A stretch of DNA of 43,245 nucleotides from positions 1 through 43,245 of the forward strand of contig JADJOU010000027.1 in NCBI GenBank assembly GCA_016713645.1, written 5' to 3'. The position numbers were made by a program, and so were the translations under genes. Under the pieces are notes generated by a model. The model saw only the letters and a program-made list of their open reading frames with translations. It had not been told where the DNA came from and did not search any database. This DNA is from Bacteroidota bacterium. Lineage in GTDB: Bacteria > Bacteroidota > Bacteroidia > Chitinophagales > JADJOU01. Below, piece after piece: positions 18,245 through 27,522 of this stretch. The stretch's first letter is position 1. Each line of letters begins with the position of its first letter.

Positions 18245-19732
18245 CTATTCAAAGTCGCCTCGTAATTTATCAGCCAATATGCGATCATTCGACAACCTTA
18301 CCACTTTGTTCTGTCCACCCAATTTCTCCATTGATTTATAATAATTATAAAAACTTTTAGGAGCAAGGGAGATAATTTGCAGCGGTTGTATAATGCTTCC
18401 TTCAATCAAATCGCGATAGTATTTATTCTTCTTGCAGATGAGTAAATCAAGTGCCTTTGAAATCTCATGTAGATTATGCGGAATTGGTTCTTCCCATTCA
18501 ATCAACCATTCATGCCGCTTGTTCTCTACATTTGGATACACATGAAAATCTCTGACAGAGACCTTGAATTCAGCCATCAATTCAGCCATAGCAGCATCTA
18601 CTTCTTCCGCAATCACGTGCTCGCCAAAAGCGGAGACGAATTGTTTAATTCTGCCAGTCACCAAAATTTTATAGGGATTTCGTGAAACAAATTTCACGGT
18701 ATCACCAATGGCATATCTCCATAAGCCGGCATTTGTCGTGATAATCAAGACGTAATTCACCTGCAAATCCACCTCAATCAAACGCTTTGTATTAAGCGCT
18801 CCATCTTTCATGTATGCCTCCAATTCAACAAATTCATAGAATATGCCCGCATTGATATTGAGCAACATTTCTGGCGCAGTGGAATCGTTTTGATAGGCAA
18901 AAAATCCCTCACTCGCAGGAAATGTGTCCAACATAGTCACTTCCTTACCCAATAATTCCCGCATCTTACTTTTAAACGGTGCGAAATTTACGCCCCCGTG
19001 CACATAGAGCGCCAAATTCGGAAAAACTTCGCCTATAGGCTTATTGGCGACTTTCGATAATTCCTCTAAATACATAATTACCCAAGGCGGAATACCGCCA
19101 AGGACGGTCATATCTTCACGCACTGTCTCGCCGACAATTGCACGGACTTTTGTCTCCCAATCTTCTATAATATTGACATTGTATGAGGGCAATCTATTCT
19201 TCAAGAAAAATGCGGGAACGTGATGAAAGACAATACCTGACAATCTTCCCATCAAGGTGTCGTCCAATTTATTCAATGACGGACTGCCTTGTAAAAACAT
19301 CATCTTGCCTGAAAACAAGTCTACCTGGCGATTTTGCAAAACATAAAACAAGAGAACATTGCGCGCTGATTCAATATGATGTTTAATAGATTCTCTTGAG
19401 ATAGGAATATATTTTACCCCCGCCGTCGTTCCGGATGTCATCGCATAATACAATGGTTTTCCCTTCCATAAAACATCCGGTTCTCCCTCTTGCATCATTT
19501 GAATATAAGGGAGAAAATCTTCGTAATTTCTAACGGGTATATATGAACAAAAATCTTCGTAATCTTCGATATTATGCATTTGGTGGTCTCTGCCAAAGCT
19601 TGTTCTATCTGCTGTTCGTAGAAGGTATATCAATGTTTTATTTTGAATTTCATTGGCATGAATATGCTCTTTTAAAATCGATGGACACTTGTATGCTGCA
19701 TACCACCTAAACAAAATCGATTTAATATTCAT
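18245..19732 (-). CDS. GH3-family acyl-adenylate/amide synthetase-like protein
   Basis: A 495-residue member of the GH3 branch of the adenylate-forming superfamily, the plant auxin-conjugase family also found in many Bacteroidota. The ATP-binding P-loop YYAMTSGTTAGVKYIPIS lies near residues 94-111. The second nucleotide region is FPASEGFFAYQ near 272, then LWRYAIGDTVKFVS, with a C-terminal hinge VSAFGEHVIAEEVDAAM. In plants GH3 joins amino acids to hormone acids. Bacterial substrates are mostly unknown. The gene stands alone, opposed to the HEPN pair, with no biosynthetic neighbours that suggest a substrate. Confidence 0.9.
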   Translation of the reverse strand: MNIKSILFRWYAAYKCPSILKEHIHANEIQNKTLIYLLRTADRTSFGRDHQMHNIEDYEDFCSYIPVRNYEDFLPYIQMMQEGEPDVLWKGKPLYYAMTSGTTAGVKYIPISRESIKHHIESARNVLLFYVLQNRQVDLFSGKMMFLQGSPSLNKLDDTLMGRLSGIVFHHVPAFFLKNRLPSYNVNIIEDWETKVRAIVGETVREDMTVLGGIPPWVIMYLEELSKVANKPIGEVFPNLALYVHGGVNFAPFKSKMRELLGKEVTMLDTFPASEGFFAYQNDSTAPEMLLNINAGIFYEFVELEAYMKDGALNTKRLIEVDLQVNYVLIITTNAGLWRYAIGDTVKFVSRNPYKILVTGRIKQFVSAFGEHVIAEEVDAAMAELMAEFKVSVRDFHVYPNVENKRHEWLIEWEEPIPHNLHEISKALDLLICKKNKYYRDLIEGSIIQPLQIISLAPKSFYNYYKSMEKLGGQNKVVRLSNDRILADKLRGDFE

Positions 19733-19947
19733 GGGTTAAAATTAGAATTTAATACTAAATCCAATCAATTAATAATTATTTTACATGCTATTGAACAAAA
19801 TGTATTCACGAAGAATTGTATCAAAAACAAATTTGCGAATAATGCGCTTCAATCAACTCAGATCATGCAACATTTAATCTAAAACATCTCAAAAAAAACA
19901 TTTTCATTCCAAGAAATTAAGTCTAATTTTAGGATAAAATAATCCAC

Positions 19948-20163
19948 ATGAAACCCATTAAAAAAAGCATTAAAAATCAATTTATTTTAAAATTCTATGG
20001 ATTTAAACTCACGGGTTTGGTGGCCTATTCTAAGTATTTAATTCAACAATTAAAACTCGCTAAGGACAAAGAAAATTGGGAATCATACAAAAAGTATATT
20101 GAAAAGGAAATTCAGCGCAACGACAAGAAGATACAAAAAGTGAAAGAAAAATTGGCTGAATAG
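19948..20163 (+). CDS. Small basic hypothetical protein
   Basis: A 71-residue, Lys-rich, mainly helical protein (FYGFKLTGLVAYSKYLIQQ, then a coiled-coil tail YIEKEIQRNDKKIQKVKEKL). It is not recognised as a named family. The composition and the alternation of hydrophobic and charged residues look like a genuine protein. It precedes rlmB by 126 bases on the same strand. No signal peptide or clear membrane segment. Confidence 0.6.
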   Translation: MKPIKKSIKNQFILKFYGFKLTGLVAYSKYLIQQLKLAKDKENWESYKKYIEKEIQRNDKKIQKVKEKLAE

Positions 20164-20289
20164 ACCTAGCGCCAATGAATGCAATTCATTACAGCCCCGA
20201 ACTCCATGAATTCTCATATCGATTAAGTCTCCTTATAAAAAAATGTGTAGGTTTGTAGCGCGGACAGACAAATTCCCATCCATTCTATT

Positions 20290-21048
20290 ATGCGCAAAAA
20301 AGACGTCATCATTGGCAGACATCCAGTTCTAGAAGCACTGAACAACGATATCAAAATTGAAAAGATATTTATCAATAAATCAGCCAATGGCGAAGAGGTA
20401 AACAATATCATGCGAATTGCCAAAGAGAAGAATATCCTCTTTCAATTCGTCCCCATTGAAAAAATCAATTATTTGCTCTTTCCCATTTTTGCCAATCAAA
20501 AAGTCAATCATCAGGGCATTGTAGCAGTATCCTCTGTCGTCGAAAACAATTCTATCGAAGACATCTACAATCAAATTCTTGATAATGGTGAAACACCGCT
20601 ATTTCTCATACTCGATGGCATCACCGATGTGCGCAACTTTGGCGCTATCGCTCGTTCGGCCAAGTGTTTTGGTGTACACGCCATCATCACTTCACAGCGA
20701 AATTCTGCTTTTATCAATGCAGAGGCGATGAAAACATCCGCTGGCGCATTGCATACCTTGCCCGTTTGTAAAACCCCTAAAATTGAAGATGCACTCAATT
20801 TTTTAATTCTCTGCGGCATTCAAATCATCGAGACAAAAATCGATGCGACTAAGCAATATTTCCAGCACGATTATACCATTCCTATGGCATTGGTGATGGG
20901 ATCTGAAGAGCGAGGTGTTTCGCCTTTTATCTCCAATTTAGTGGATGATTCCATTCGCATTCCCATGAGTGAAGAATTCGATTCCCTCAATGTATCCGTT
21001 GCTACGGGTATTATTTTGAGCGAAGCTTGGAAACAGCGCCATCCCTAA
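20290..21048 (+). CDS. rlmB: 23S rRNA 2'-O-ribose methyltransferase, TrmH/RlmB family
   Basis: A 252-residue SPOUT methyltransferase. An N-terminal substrate-binding domain starts IIGRHPVLEALNN. The SpoU catalytic knot has motif 1 ILDGITDVRNFGAIARSA (near 111-128), motif 2 ALVMGSEERGVSP (near 198-210) and motif 3 IPMSEEFDSLNVSVATGIIL (near 223-242). RlmB methylates G2251 of 23S rRNA. Assignment to that exact position rests on overall length and N-terminal domain, not on proof of site. Confidence 0.92.
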   Translation: MRKKDVIIGRHPVLEALNNDIKIEKIFINKSANGEEVNNIMRIAKEKNILFQFVPIEKINYLLFPIFANQKVNHQGIVAVSSVVENNSIEDIYNQILDNGETPLFLILDGITDVRNFGAIARSAKCFGVHAIITSQRNSAFINAEAMKTSAGALHTLPVCKTPKIEDALNFLILCGIQIIETKIDATKQYFQHDYTIPMALVMGSEERGVSPFISNLVDDSIRIPMSEEFDSLNVSVATGIILSEAWKQRHP

Positions 21049-21087
21049 TATTCCGCGAATTACATCATACAATTAAAATCGAATCAT

Positions 21088-22689
21088 ATGCTAAAAAGTA
21101 TTTTAATTCTATTCACCCTTTTTATCACTTCAATCAACTATGCGCAATCTAAGCCCAAATTGATTGTTGGGATAGTCGTCGACCAAATGCGCTATGACTT
21201 TCTATTCAAATACGAAAAGAAATATGGAAATGGTGGATTCAAGCGATTGATAAAAGAAGGTTTTCAATGTAGAAACAATCACTTTAATTATGTCCCAACA
21301 TATACTGGACCAGGCCATGCATCCATCTATACGGGCACTGTTCCAGCCATTCACGGCATCATCGCCAATAATTGGTATGTGCGCGATGGAGATAAAATGA
21401 TTTATTGCGCCGAAGACAATACCGTTCAAACGGTTGGCACAGAAGGCAAGGCGGGATTTATGAGTCCGCGCAATATGCTGACGACGAGTATTTGCGATCA
21501 ATTGCGCATTGCACAAAATTTCAAATCAAAAACCATCGGCATAGCGCTCAAAGATAGAGGAGCGATATTGCCTGCAGGACATACAGCCAATGCGGCTTAT
21601 TGGTTTGATGGTAAATCTGGAAATTGGATTTCATCCACCTATTACTTCAATCAATTGCCGAAATGGGTGCAAGATTTCAACAATCAAAAATGGCCACAGA
21701 AATATATCGCCAATGATTGGAAAACGCTTCTCCCCATTGCTTCCTATACAGAATCAACTTCTGATACCAATACTTGGGAAGACCAATTAAAAGGTGAAAG
21801 TTTACCTATCTTTCCCCACATCCTCAAGAAAGAAAATACAGAGTCCATCAGAACTAGTCCATTTGGAAATAGCTTGACAAAAGACTTTGCAAAAGCTGCG
21901 ATTCTTGCTGATTCGCTTGGAAAAGGCAATACAACCGATTTCTTGGCTGTGAGTTTTTCTTCAACAGATTATGTGGGACATGCATTTGGCCCCAATTCGA
22001 TTGAAGTAGAAGACACTTATATCCGCCTCGATAAAGACCTAGAAGAATTTCTACTTTTCTTAGACAAAGAAATTGGAATCAATCAATACACGGTGTTTCT
22101 CACAGCCGATCACGGCGTTGCTGATGTTCCGGGATTCGCAAAAAACAATAAACTCCCAGGTGACATCCTCGATATTGACGATTTAGACAAGTCTATGGAC
22201 TCAGCGCTAATCAAATCATTCGGAGCGGGTAAATGGATACTCAACCACGATAATGATCAAATTTTCTTAAACAAACCACTTCTCAAAGAAAAAAACATGG
22301 AGCTTCAAAAAGCCATTTCTATCGTTGAAGAGGTGCTCAAAAATCACAGTGGAATTCAATTTGTGGTCAATCTCACACAATTGGATAGAGCAGCGATTCC
22401 CTCGCTTTTAAAGGAGCGCATCATCAATGGATATAATCAAAAGAGGTCGGGTGAAATTCAATACATCACGGAAGCGGGATGGATTGCACATGGAAAAAGA
22501 GGCACCACACACGGCAGTGCTTGGAATTACGATACCCATGTACCTTTGCTCTTCTTTGGACATGGCATTAAAAAAGGTCAAACACTCGAGCGTACTAGTA
22601 TTTCAGACATCGCTCCTACCATCGCCAATTTATTGAACATCATCGCTCCAAGTGGAAGTATTGGGCAAATTATTCCAGTTGGAAATTAA
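21088..22689 (+). CDS. pafA: PafA-type alkaline phosphatase
   Basis: An exported 533-residue phosphate monoesterase of the alkaline phosphatase superfamily (signal peptide MLKSILILFTLFITSINYAQ). Metal and catalytic residues known from Elizabethkingia PafA can be placed: D32 (VVDQMRYD), nucleophile T73 (VPTYTGPGHAS), N94 (IIANNWY), and the monoesterase pair K155/R157 (ALKDRGAILP). The later metal sites are SSTDYVGHAFGP, TADHGV and GTTHGS. These features separate it from phosphodiesterases of the same fold. PafA releases phosphate from organic esters in the periplasm and is typically not repressed by phosphate. It follows rlmB by 39 bases and has a terminator downstream. Confidence 0.92.
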   Translation: MLKSILILFTLFITSINYAQSKPKLIVGIVVDQMRYDFLFKYEKKYGNGGFKRLIKEGFQCRNNHFNYVPTYTGPGHASIYTGTVPAIHGIIANNWYVRDGDKMIYCAEDNTVQTVGTEGKAGFMSPRNMLTTSICDQLRIAQNFKSKTIGIALKDRGAILPAGHTANAAYWFDGKSGNWISSTYYFNQLPKWVQDFNNQKWPQKYIANDWKTLLPIASYTESTSDTNTWEDQLKGESLPIFPHILKKENTESIRTSPFGNSLTKDFAKAAILADSLGKGNTTDFLAVSFSSTDYVGHAFGPNSIEVEDTYIRLDKDLEEFLLFLDKEIGINQYTVFLTADHGVADVPGFAKNNKLPGDILDIDDLDKSMDSALIKSFGAGKWILNHDNDQIFLNKPLLKEKNMELQKAISIVEEVLKNHSGIQFVVNLTQLDRAAIPSLLKERIINGYNQKRSGEIQYITEAGWIAHGKRGTTHGSAWNYDTHVPLLFFGHGIKKGQTLERTSISDIAPTIANLLNIIAPSGSIGQIIPVGN

Positions 22690-22712
22690 TCAAATCACAA
22701 GCTATTTAAAAT

Positions 22713-22747
22713 AAAAAAGCCCCTCGTTTTCACGAAGGGCTTTTTTT
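22713..22747 (+). terminator. Bidirectional intrinsic terminator after pafA
   Basis: GCCCCTCGT TTTC ACGAAGGGC (22719-22740) forms a nearly perfect stem with one C/A mismatch, flanked by six As on the left and seven Ts on the right. It sits 23 bases after the pafA stop. Because of the flanking A and T tracts it can also end the opposing PUR-protein gene (stop at 22763). Confidence 0.88.
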
Positions 22748-22762
22748 GTAAAAATTTCTATA

Positions 22763-23112
22763 CTATAAATGCTCCATATCCTCTGCATGGCTCTCTCCGC
22801 CATTCTCTAAATTATTTTCTCCTTCTGGGTGATCGTGGTTGAATGCATCAAAATCGAAATCGGGCATTAAATCCTCTTTTACGTGATTGATCGCCTTAGT
22901 CAACCCATCTAAAACTTATTAAAATCCTCTTTGTACAAGAAGATTTTATGTCTCTCATAACCATCTTGGTTGAATTTCTTCTTACTCTCTGTGATGGTAA
23001 TATAGAAATCATCGAATTTTGTCGATCTTACATCAAAAAAATAAGTTCTTCTCTTACCTGCTCTAATCTTGTGTGAATAAACACCATTATTATTACTTTC
23101 TCTCTGATCCAC
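22763..23112 (-). CDS. DUF3276 / PUR-domain nucleic-acid-binding protein (frameshifted)
   Basis: A protein of about 116 residues of the bacterial Pur-alpha-like family typical of Bacteroidota. The PUR repeat is visible as VYSHKIRAGKRRTYFFDVRS, TKFDDFYITITESKKKF and RHKIFLYKEDFNKF. The first frame stops at 22909 because the A run at 22911-22914 (plus strand) lacks one base. Restoring it gives FLDGLTKAINHVKEDLMPDF, an acidic tail and a stop at 22763. The family binds single-stranded nucleic acid in vitro (established for relatives). Its cellular role in bacteria is unclear. Confidence 0.85.
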
Positions 23113-23188
23113 GCTACAATTTTTTTTTAAGTTAACTAATTCATTTCTGATTCAAAAATATAAAAGGTTTTTAATTATCCAATTATTT

Positions 23189-24140
23189 TTAGCAAGAAAG
23201 TCTTTTTTCAATTAAATAATGATTCCGCTCTGTCGAATTCCTTGAAATCAACTCCCCTAAAAAGCCCGCCAAGAAGAGCTGAGTGCCTATAATCATGGTA
23301 GTCAAACCAATATAAAAAAATGGGCTCTTAGTCACCGGTGGGGCTCCCTCTCCAATATAGACCATGTAAACTTTCTCTAAACCGATATACAAAGCCATTA
23401 AAAAACCGATGATAAACATCAAAGTGCCCTGTAAACCGAAAAAATGCATGGGTTTCTTGCCAAATTTGGTGACAAAGGATATCGATAATAAATCCAAAAA
23501 GCCATTCACAAATCGGTCAAAACCAAATTTTGTCGTGCCAAATTTACGCGCTTGATGCTGAACCACCTTCTCTCCTATCTTATCAAAACCCGCGCGTTTG
23601 CTCAAAATAGGAATGTATCGATGCATTTCGCCATAGACCTCAATACTCTTGACAACTTCTTTTCGATACGATTTCAAGCCACAATTAAAATCGTGGAGAT
23701 AAACTCCGCTCATCTTGCGCGCAGCCCAATTGAATAGCTTTGTTGACAATGTCTTTGTAATGGGATCATAGCGCTTCTTTTCCATCCACTTACCAAATCA
23801 TATCCCTGATTGAAAATCATTTCATATAATTCTGGAATCTCCTCCGGACTATCCTGAAGATCCGCATCCATCGTGATAACCACATCACCTTCTGCAGCTT
23901 CAAATCCACAATAGAGTGCAGCGGATTTTCCGTAATTTCGCTTGAATTTGATGCCTTTTAAACATGGATTCGCCGCAGATAATTCTTCAATCACCTTCCA
24001 AGACTTATCTTTACTCCCATCGTCCACCATGATCACCTCATACGTAAATTGATTCGCGCGCATGACTTCGTCAATCCATGAGGTCAATTCCGGCAAACCT
24101 CTTCTTCATTCAATAAAGGCACTATAACAGAAATATTCAT
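23189..24140 (-). CDS. Family 2 glycosyltransferase, DPM1/ArnC type (two frameshifts)
   Basis: A polyprenyl-phosphate sugar transferase-like enzyme of about 317 residues. The true start is the ATG at 24140 (MNISVIVPLLNEEE). One base is missing near 24100, then the frame gives LPELTSWIDEV, the nucleotide-sugar motif VIMVDDGSKDKSW, and the metal-binding DADLQDSPEEIPEL. A second missing base in the A run near 23780 joins DLVSGWK to KRYDPITKTLSTKLFN. The C-terminus has two transmembrane helices (MFIIGFLMALYIG and IGLTTMIIGTQLFLAGFL). Likely role: attaching a sugar to a lipid carrier at the inner membrane. The sugar is unknown. It ends the strand run that includes DUF4199 and the dihydroorotase-like gene. 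Confidence 0.87.
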
Positions 24141-24156
24141 ATCGAGATAAGGGTAT

Positions 24157-24642
24157 TTAATTCGTTTTATTCTTTAAAATCGCCGATGTAATTGCACCAA
24201 CGATGGCACCAAACACCGCATACATAATCAATGACATGGAAATCGTCATCGGAATATTCATAAATTTCTTCATCATTTCCACTGCTTGATCATATTGCTC
24301 ATCAGGCAAATTTTGTTTATCCAACTCTGCCGTTTGCATCTGCATCAATAAATCCATAAACTCTGGTCGCAAAAATTTGATATAAAATATAAAGTAAATG
24401 GAATAAATCACGCCGCATACCAATGCAGCCTGAATGCCTCCTTTAAATCCCATGCTAAAGCTCATACCCTCGGTCGCTTCTCGTTTGACAAACCAAACGC
24501 CCACCACTGCGGGCAAGGCAATAAACAAGTAATTCATCCATTTGTGGCTCATATCCGTATCGCTGTTGGCAATATAACTGACCAAATGAAAGGCAATAGA
24601 GGCTATACCTGCTATTAGTCCCGCTTTAATTCCTGGTTTCAT
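24157..24642 (-). CDS. DUF4199 domain membrane protein
   Basis: A 161-residue inner-membrane protein with four hydrophobic segments (AGLIAGIASIAFHLVSYI, WMNYLFIALPAVVGVWFV, AALVCGVIYSIYFIFYIKFL, and ISMSLIMYAVFGAIVGAI). A soluble loop of about 45 residues precedes the last. The segment order FSMGFKGGIQAALVCG and the C-terminal GAIVGAI match the DUF4199 family, which is largely Bacteroidota and of unknown function. Its start overlaps the end of the dihydroorotase-like gene by four bases, and the glycosyltransferase follows after 16 bases, so the three form one operon. Confidence 0.85.
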   Translation of the reverse strand: MKPGIKAGLIAGIASIAFHLVSYIANSDTDMSHKWMNYLFIALPAVVGVWFVKREATEGMSFSMGFKGGIQAALVCGVIYSIYFIFYIKFLRPEFMDLLMQMQTAELDKQNLPDEQYDQAVEMMKKFMNIPMTISMSLIMYAVFGAIVGAITSAILKNKTN

Positions 24643-25904
24643 AAAGATTTATTTTGGTGATTAAAAAATGTACCGATGACACTCCCTTTAAATTGCTGAT
24701 TGAAAAACGGCGAATTCTTAGATTTTGAAAAATTCACGGTTGGAGTAAATGTAAATTGCTTCCCCGGATCAAAGGCCGTTATGCATGCTTTACTCCCCTC
24801 TGCTATCGTCGGCAGTGCTTGATTTAAAATCGCTCTCGGTCGATTGGAAATCGCATCGATAAAATGAGCCAATGTCTTCGAATTAGACACTTCACTGAGT
24901 ATGGGAAATACGGTCTGCAAGCCTATCATGCCGTTTGACGCTAAATCAAATTCCAAATTCTTTCCCTCTTCATCGATGGGCGTATGCGCTGAGCATATCG
25001 TATCGATGGTACCATCAATCACCTTTTTCACTAGTGCAGCAATATCTGCATTGGATCGAAGCGGTGGCAAAACTTTTAAATTTGAATCGTAATCGATGAG
25101 TTTTTCATCATTCAAAATTAGATTATAAGCATTGCAAGAACAAGTGATTTGAACCCCTTTTGCCTTTGCCTCGCGAATCAATTCCACACTGCCCGCACTG
25201 GAAATATTGATGAGGTGTATTCTTGTATTCGTGTATTTCGAGAGATAAATGGCCTTGACAACGCCCAATTCCTCTGCGATGGCAGGGATGCCCTTCATGC
25301 CCAATTTGACTGAAGTAATTCCCTCGTGCATCAATCCGCCATCCGCCAAACTCTGGTCATATGGATCCAATATTATCAAACCATCAAACGCCTTCACATA
25401 GAGCATGGCTCTTTTCAAAACATTGGTTGAGTAAGGAGCGCTATTCCCATCTGTAAAAGCTTTTGCCCCGGCAAAGTGCATATCGTATAATTCAGCCAAT
25501 TCTTTGCCCTCACATTGATTCGTCATGGCACCATAGGGGATAAACACACAAGCTGATAGCGCGCTATTTTTGGCAATCATCTCAATCATGGCACTATTCT
25601 GCACCGTTGGCTGCGTATTGGGCATCAAACCCAAATGCGTGAAACCTCCAGCTGCAGCGGCTTTTGAAATCGATTGATAGGTTTCTCGATATTCGTGACC
25701 CGGCTCTTCTACCGTCGCATTCATATCCACCCATCCCTGTGAAATGCAGAGATGATTTGATGTGATCACTTGATCTACTTGGTCTGTAGCGATTTTATCT
25801 CCAATTTTTACGATGATATTTTCTTCGACCAATACATCTCTTTGCTGTAAATGGTGCGCAGAACTGCGATCAAAAATGGTTGCGGATTGAAATAGAATTT
25901 TCAT
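24639..25904 (-). CDS. Dihydroorotase-like protein without metal ligands (probable pseudoenzyme)
   Basis: A 421-residue amidohydrolase-fold protein of the dihydroorotase branch, aligned by GWVDMNATVEEPGHEYRET, AAAAGGFTHLGLMPNTQPTV, YGAMTNQCEGKELAELYDM and SNGMIGLQTVFPIL. Active dihydroorotases have D-x-H-x-H-x-R at the first site. Here D60-M-N62-A-T64-V-E66 replaces both His and the Arg. The later TDHAPH motif is SAHTPI, so the catalytic Asp is also lost. Zinc binding and catalysis are therefore unlikely. Relatives with the same loss exist in Bacteroidota and may serve as structural partners of aspartate transcarbamoylase. That role is inference. It is the first gene of an operon with DUF4199 and a glycosyltransferase. 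Confidence 0.85.
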   Translation of the reverse strand: MKILFQSATIFDRSSAHHLQQRDVLVEENIIVKIGDKIATDQVDQVITSNHLCISQGWVDMNATVEEPGHEYRETYQSISKAAAAGGFTHLGLMPNTQPTVQNSAMIEMIAKNSALSACVFIPYGAMTNQCEGKELAELYDMHFAGAKAFTDGNSAPYSTNVLKRAMLYVKAFDGLIILDPYDQSLADGGLMHEGITSVKLGMKGIPAIAEELGVVKAIYLSKYTNTRIHLINISSAGSVELIREAKAKGVQITCSCNAYNLILNDEKLIDYDSNLKVLPPLRSNADIAALVKKVIDGTIDTICSAHTPIDEEGKNLEFDLASNGMIGLQTVFPILSEVSNSKTLAHFIDAISNRPRAILNQALPTIAEGSKACITAFDPGKQFTFTPTVNFSKSKNSPFFNQQFKGSVIGTFFNHQNKSL

Positions 25905-25911
25905 TAAAAAG

Positions 25912-25919
25912 CAAATATA
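25912..25919 (-). promoter_or_regulatory. -7 element very close to the dihydroorotase-like start
   Basis: The minus strand reads TATATTTG (then C), a perfect TAnnTTTG match only 7 bases before the ATG at 25904. If used, the transcript would have almost no leader. Confidence 0.5.
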
Positions 25920-26081
25920 TAAAAAATAAAATAGTTCTGCCCTTTTACACTTGACCTTGTCATTCTCAAAGATTTGTGTGCAAAGAATTTTGAAATATTT
26001 TTTGAATTAAACTTCACTTTTCAATTTAATAATCTCATATTTGCACCCTTAAAAATTTTCAAACCTAAATAATTGATCAAA

Positions 26082-26379
26082 ATGAGAAAAGCAGATTTAA
26101 TATCTCAAATAGCTGAAACAACTGGAGTGCCTAAAATTGACGTGATCGTTTCTTGTTGAAGCGTTCTTCAAAGAAGTAAAAGAATCTTTGAGAAAAGGCG
26201 AAAATGTATATGTGAGAGGATTTGGTAGTTTCATCGTGAAAAAGAGAGCTGCTAAAATCGGAAGAAATATCAAGAAAAATATCGCCATTGAAATTCCTGA
26301 ATCTCAAGTTCCAGCTTTCAAACCAGCGAAAGTATTCGTAGAATCTATCAAAGCGAGCAAAGTAGCTAAGGCTAAATAG
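26082..26379 (+). CDS. HU family DNA-binding protein (one frameshift)
   Basis: A nucleoid protein of about 98 residues. It starts MRKADLISQIAETTGVPKID and continues, after removal of one extra T near 26153, as VEAFFKEVKESLRKGENVYV, then RGFGSFIVKKRAAKIGRNIK and the beta-arm IAIEIPESQVPAFKPAKVF. The RGFGSF and PAFKPAK motifs are family hallmarks. As read, the first frame would end after about 25 codons. HU is normally essential or important, so a real null allele is unlikely. A -7-like CATATTTG lies near 26038-26045. Confidence 0.88.
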
Positions 26380-26393
26380 TCCGCCATATCATC

Positions 26394-27256
26394 ATGGGTA
26401 AAAAACAAATCATCCTTCTCGTATTCGCTATTGTTACCACAATGGCGATTTACTTGTTTTTCCCAGTCGGCACGCAAAACAACAACAACAATCAAGCAAA
26501 AGGCGGTGCCATGAGAGATCAAGCGCCTGCTGAAGAGAAAATTTTCACCATAGAGGCTTATATCGCGGAAGTAAATGCGGCTTTGACGCCAGATTTGAAG
26601 CGAAAATCAACTGAATTCACCTCTTCCATTGAGAAGACGAACAATTTTGATCAAAACATCAAGGACTATACTTCACTCGTCGATTTATACTCAAAGGCAG
26701 AGAAACCTGAAATTGCCGCTTATTATATCTATAAAAAGCCCAGCTCATTCGCGAACCAAAGGTTTGGGAAAATCGGGAGACAATTTCATCGCACTCTATG
26801 CCGACAACCTCATGGAAGAGCGCTTGAGAAAGGATGTGATGAAAAAAGCCATCGATTCCTACCTCAATGCCTCCAATGCAGATACCAGCAACCTAGACGT
26901 CAAAGTCAAATTGGCGCAGTGCTATATGGAGGGAAGCAATGAAGTGATGAACGGCGTCACATTATTATTAAATGTGGTTCAGACCAGTCCCAGTCACTAT
27001 GGAGCCAATCTTTTATTGGGAAAATTCGGTATAGTTTCAGGACAATACGAAAAAGCTATTGCTCGTTTAGAAAAAGTTGTATCTTTGCAGTCCGAAAAAA
27101 TTGAGGGGTACTTTTTATTAGCCGATGCTTATGGGAAATAAAAACTTCGACAAAGCAATAGAGACTTTGTCAAAAGCAAAGAAAATAAGCAAAGACAAAG
27201 AGCTAATCGCTCAAATAGATGACGCGATTACTCAATTAAAACAGAAGACAAACTAG
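26394..27256 (+). CDS. Membrane-anchored TPR protein (three frameshifts)
   Basis: A protein of about 288 residues. It has an N-terminal transmembrane anchor (KKQIILLVFAIVTTMAIYLF), a polar Asn-rich linker, then TPR-like helices (YTSLVDLYSKAEKPEIAAYY; KKAIDSYLNASNADTSNLDV; GVTLLLNVVQTSPSHYGANL; QYEKAIARLEKVVSLQSEKI; NFDKAIETLSKAKKI). Missing bases near 26737 (A run), 26771 (A run) and 27137 (A run) break it. Repair gives KKAQLIREPKVWEKSGDNFI and GKNKNFDKAIETL, and the protein ends ITQLKQKTN at 27256. It lies between HU and the mini-protein on the same strand, an arrangement I cannot tie to a function beyond protein-protein scaffolding. Confidence 0.8.
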
Positions 27257-27283
27257 ATTTCATTCATTTTAAATATAAAAGAC

Positions 27284-27375
27284 ATGCCTTGCGGTAAAAA
27301 AAGAAAGAGACATAAAATCGCTACCCACAAAAGAAAGAAGAGACTCAGAAAATGAGACATAAGAAGAAGAAATAA
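27284..27375 (+). CDS. AURKAIP1/COX24-domain mini-protein (about 30 residues)
   Basis: A tiny, very basic protein. It starts MPCGKKRKRHKIATHKRKKR and then, with one A added in the run at 27349-27352, LRKMRHKKKK before TAA at 27373. As read it stops at 27353 after 23 codons. The sequence matches the short AURKAIP1/COX24-domain proteins of Bacteroidota, related to mitochondrial ribosomal protein mS38. It is therefore probably a ribosome-associated peptide (inference from the family). It lies 28 bases after the TPR gene and ahead of a strong hairpin and RNase G. Confidence 0.82.
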
Positions 27376-27399
27376 TCTTTTTTCTTACTGACTTCTATT

Positions 27400-27476
27400 A
27401 GTTTATCCAAAATTTTATCCTGTTTATTTTAATTTGCTTTGGCAAAAGGGATATTGTTTTGGATAAACTTTTTTTA
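27400..27476 (+). terminator. Long hairpin with T tract between the mini-protein and RNase G
   Basis: A 13-bp perfect outer stem, AGTTTATCCAAAA (27400-27412) with TTTTGGATAAACT (27457-27469), encloses a second stem TATCC/GGATA and a small TTTGC/GCAAA hairpin. It is followed by seven or more Ts. It looks like a terminator, but the nested stems could also be an RNA element in the leader of the RNase G gene (46 bases upstream of its ATG). Confidence 0.7.
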
Positions 27477-27522
27477 TTTTATAACCCATAGAACTCACAA
27501 AAAAAAATGGTGAAATCCCGAT

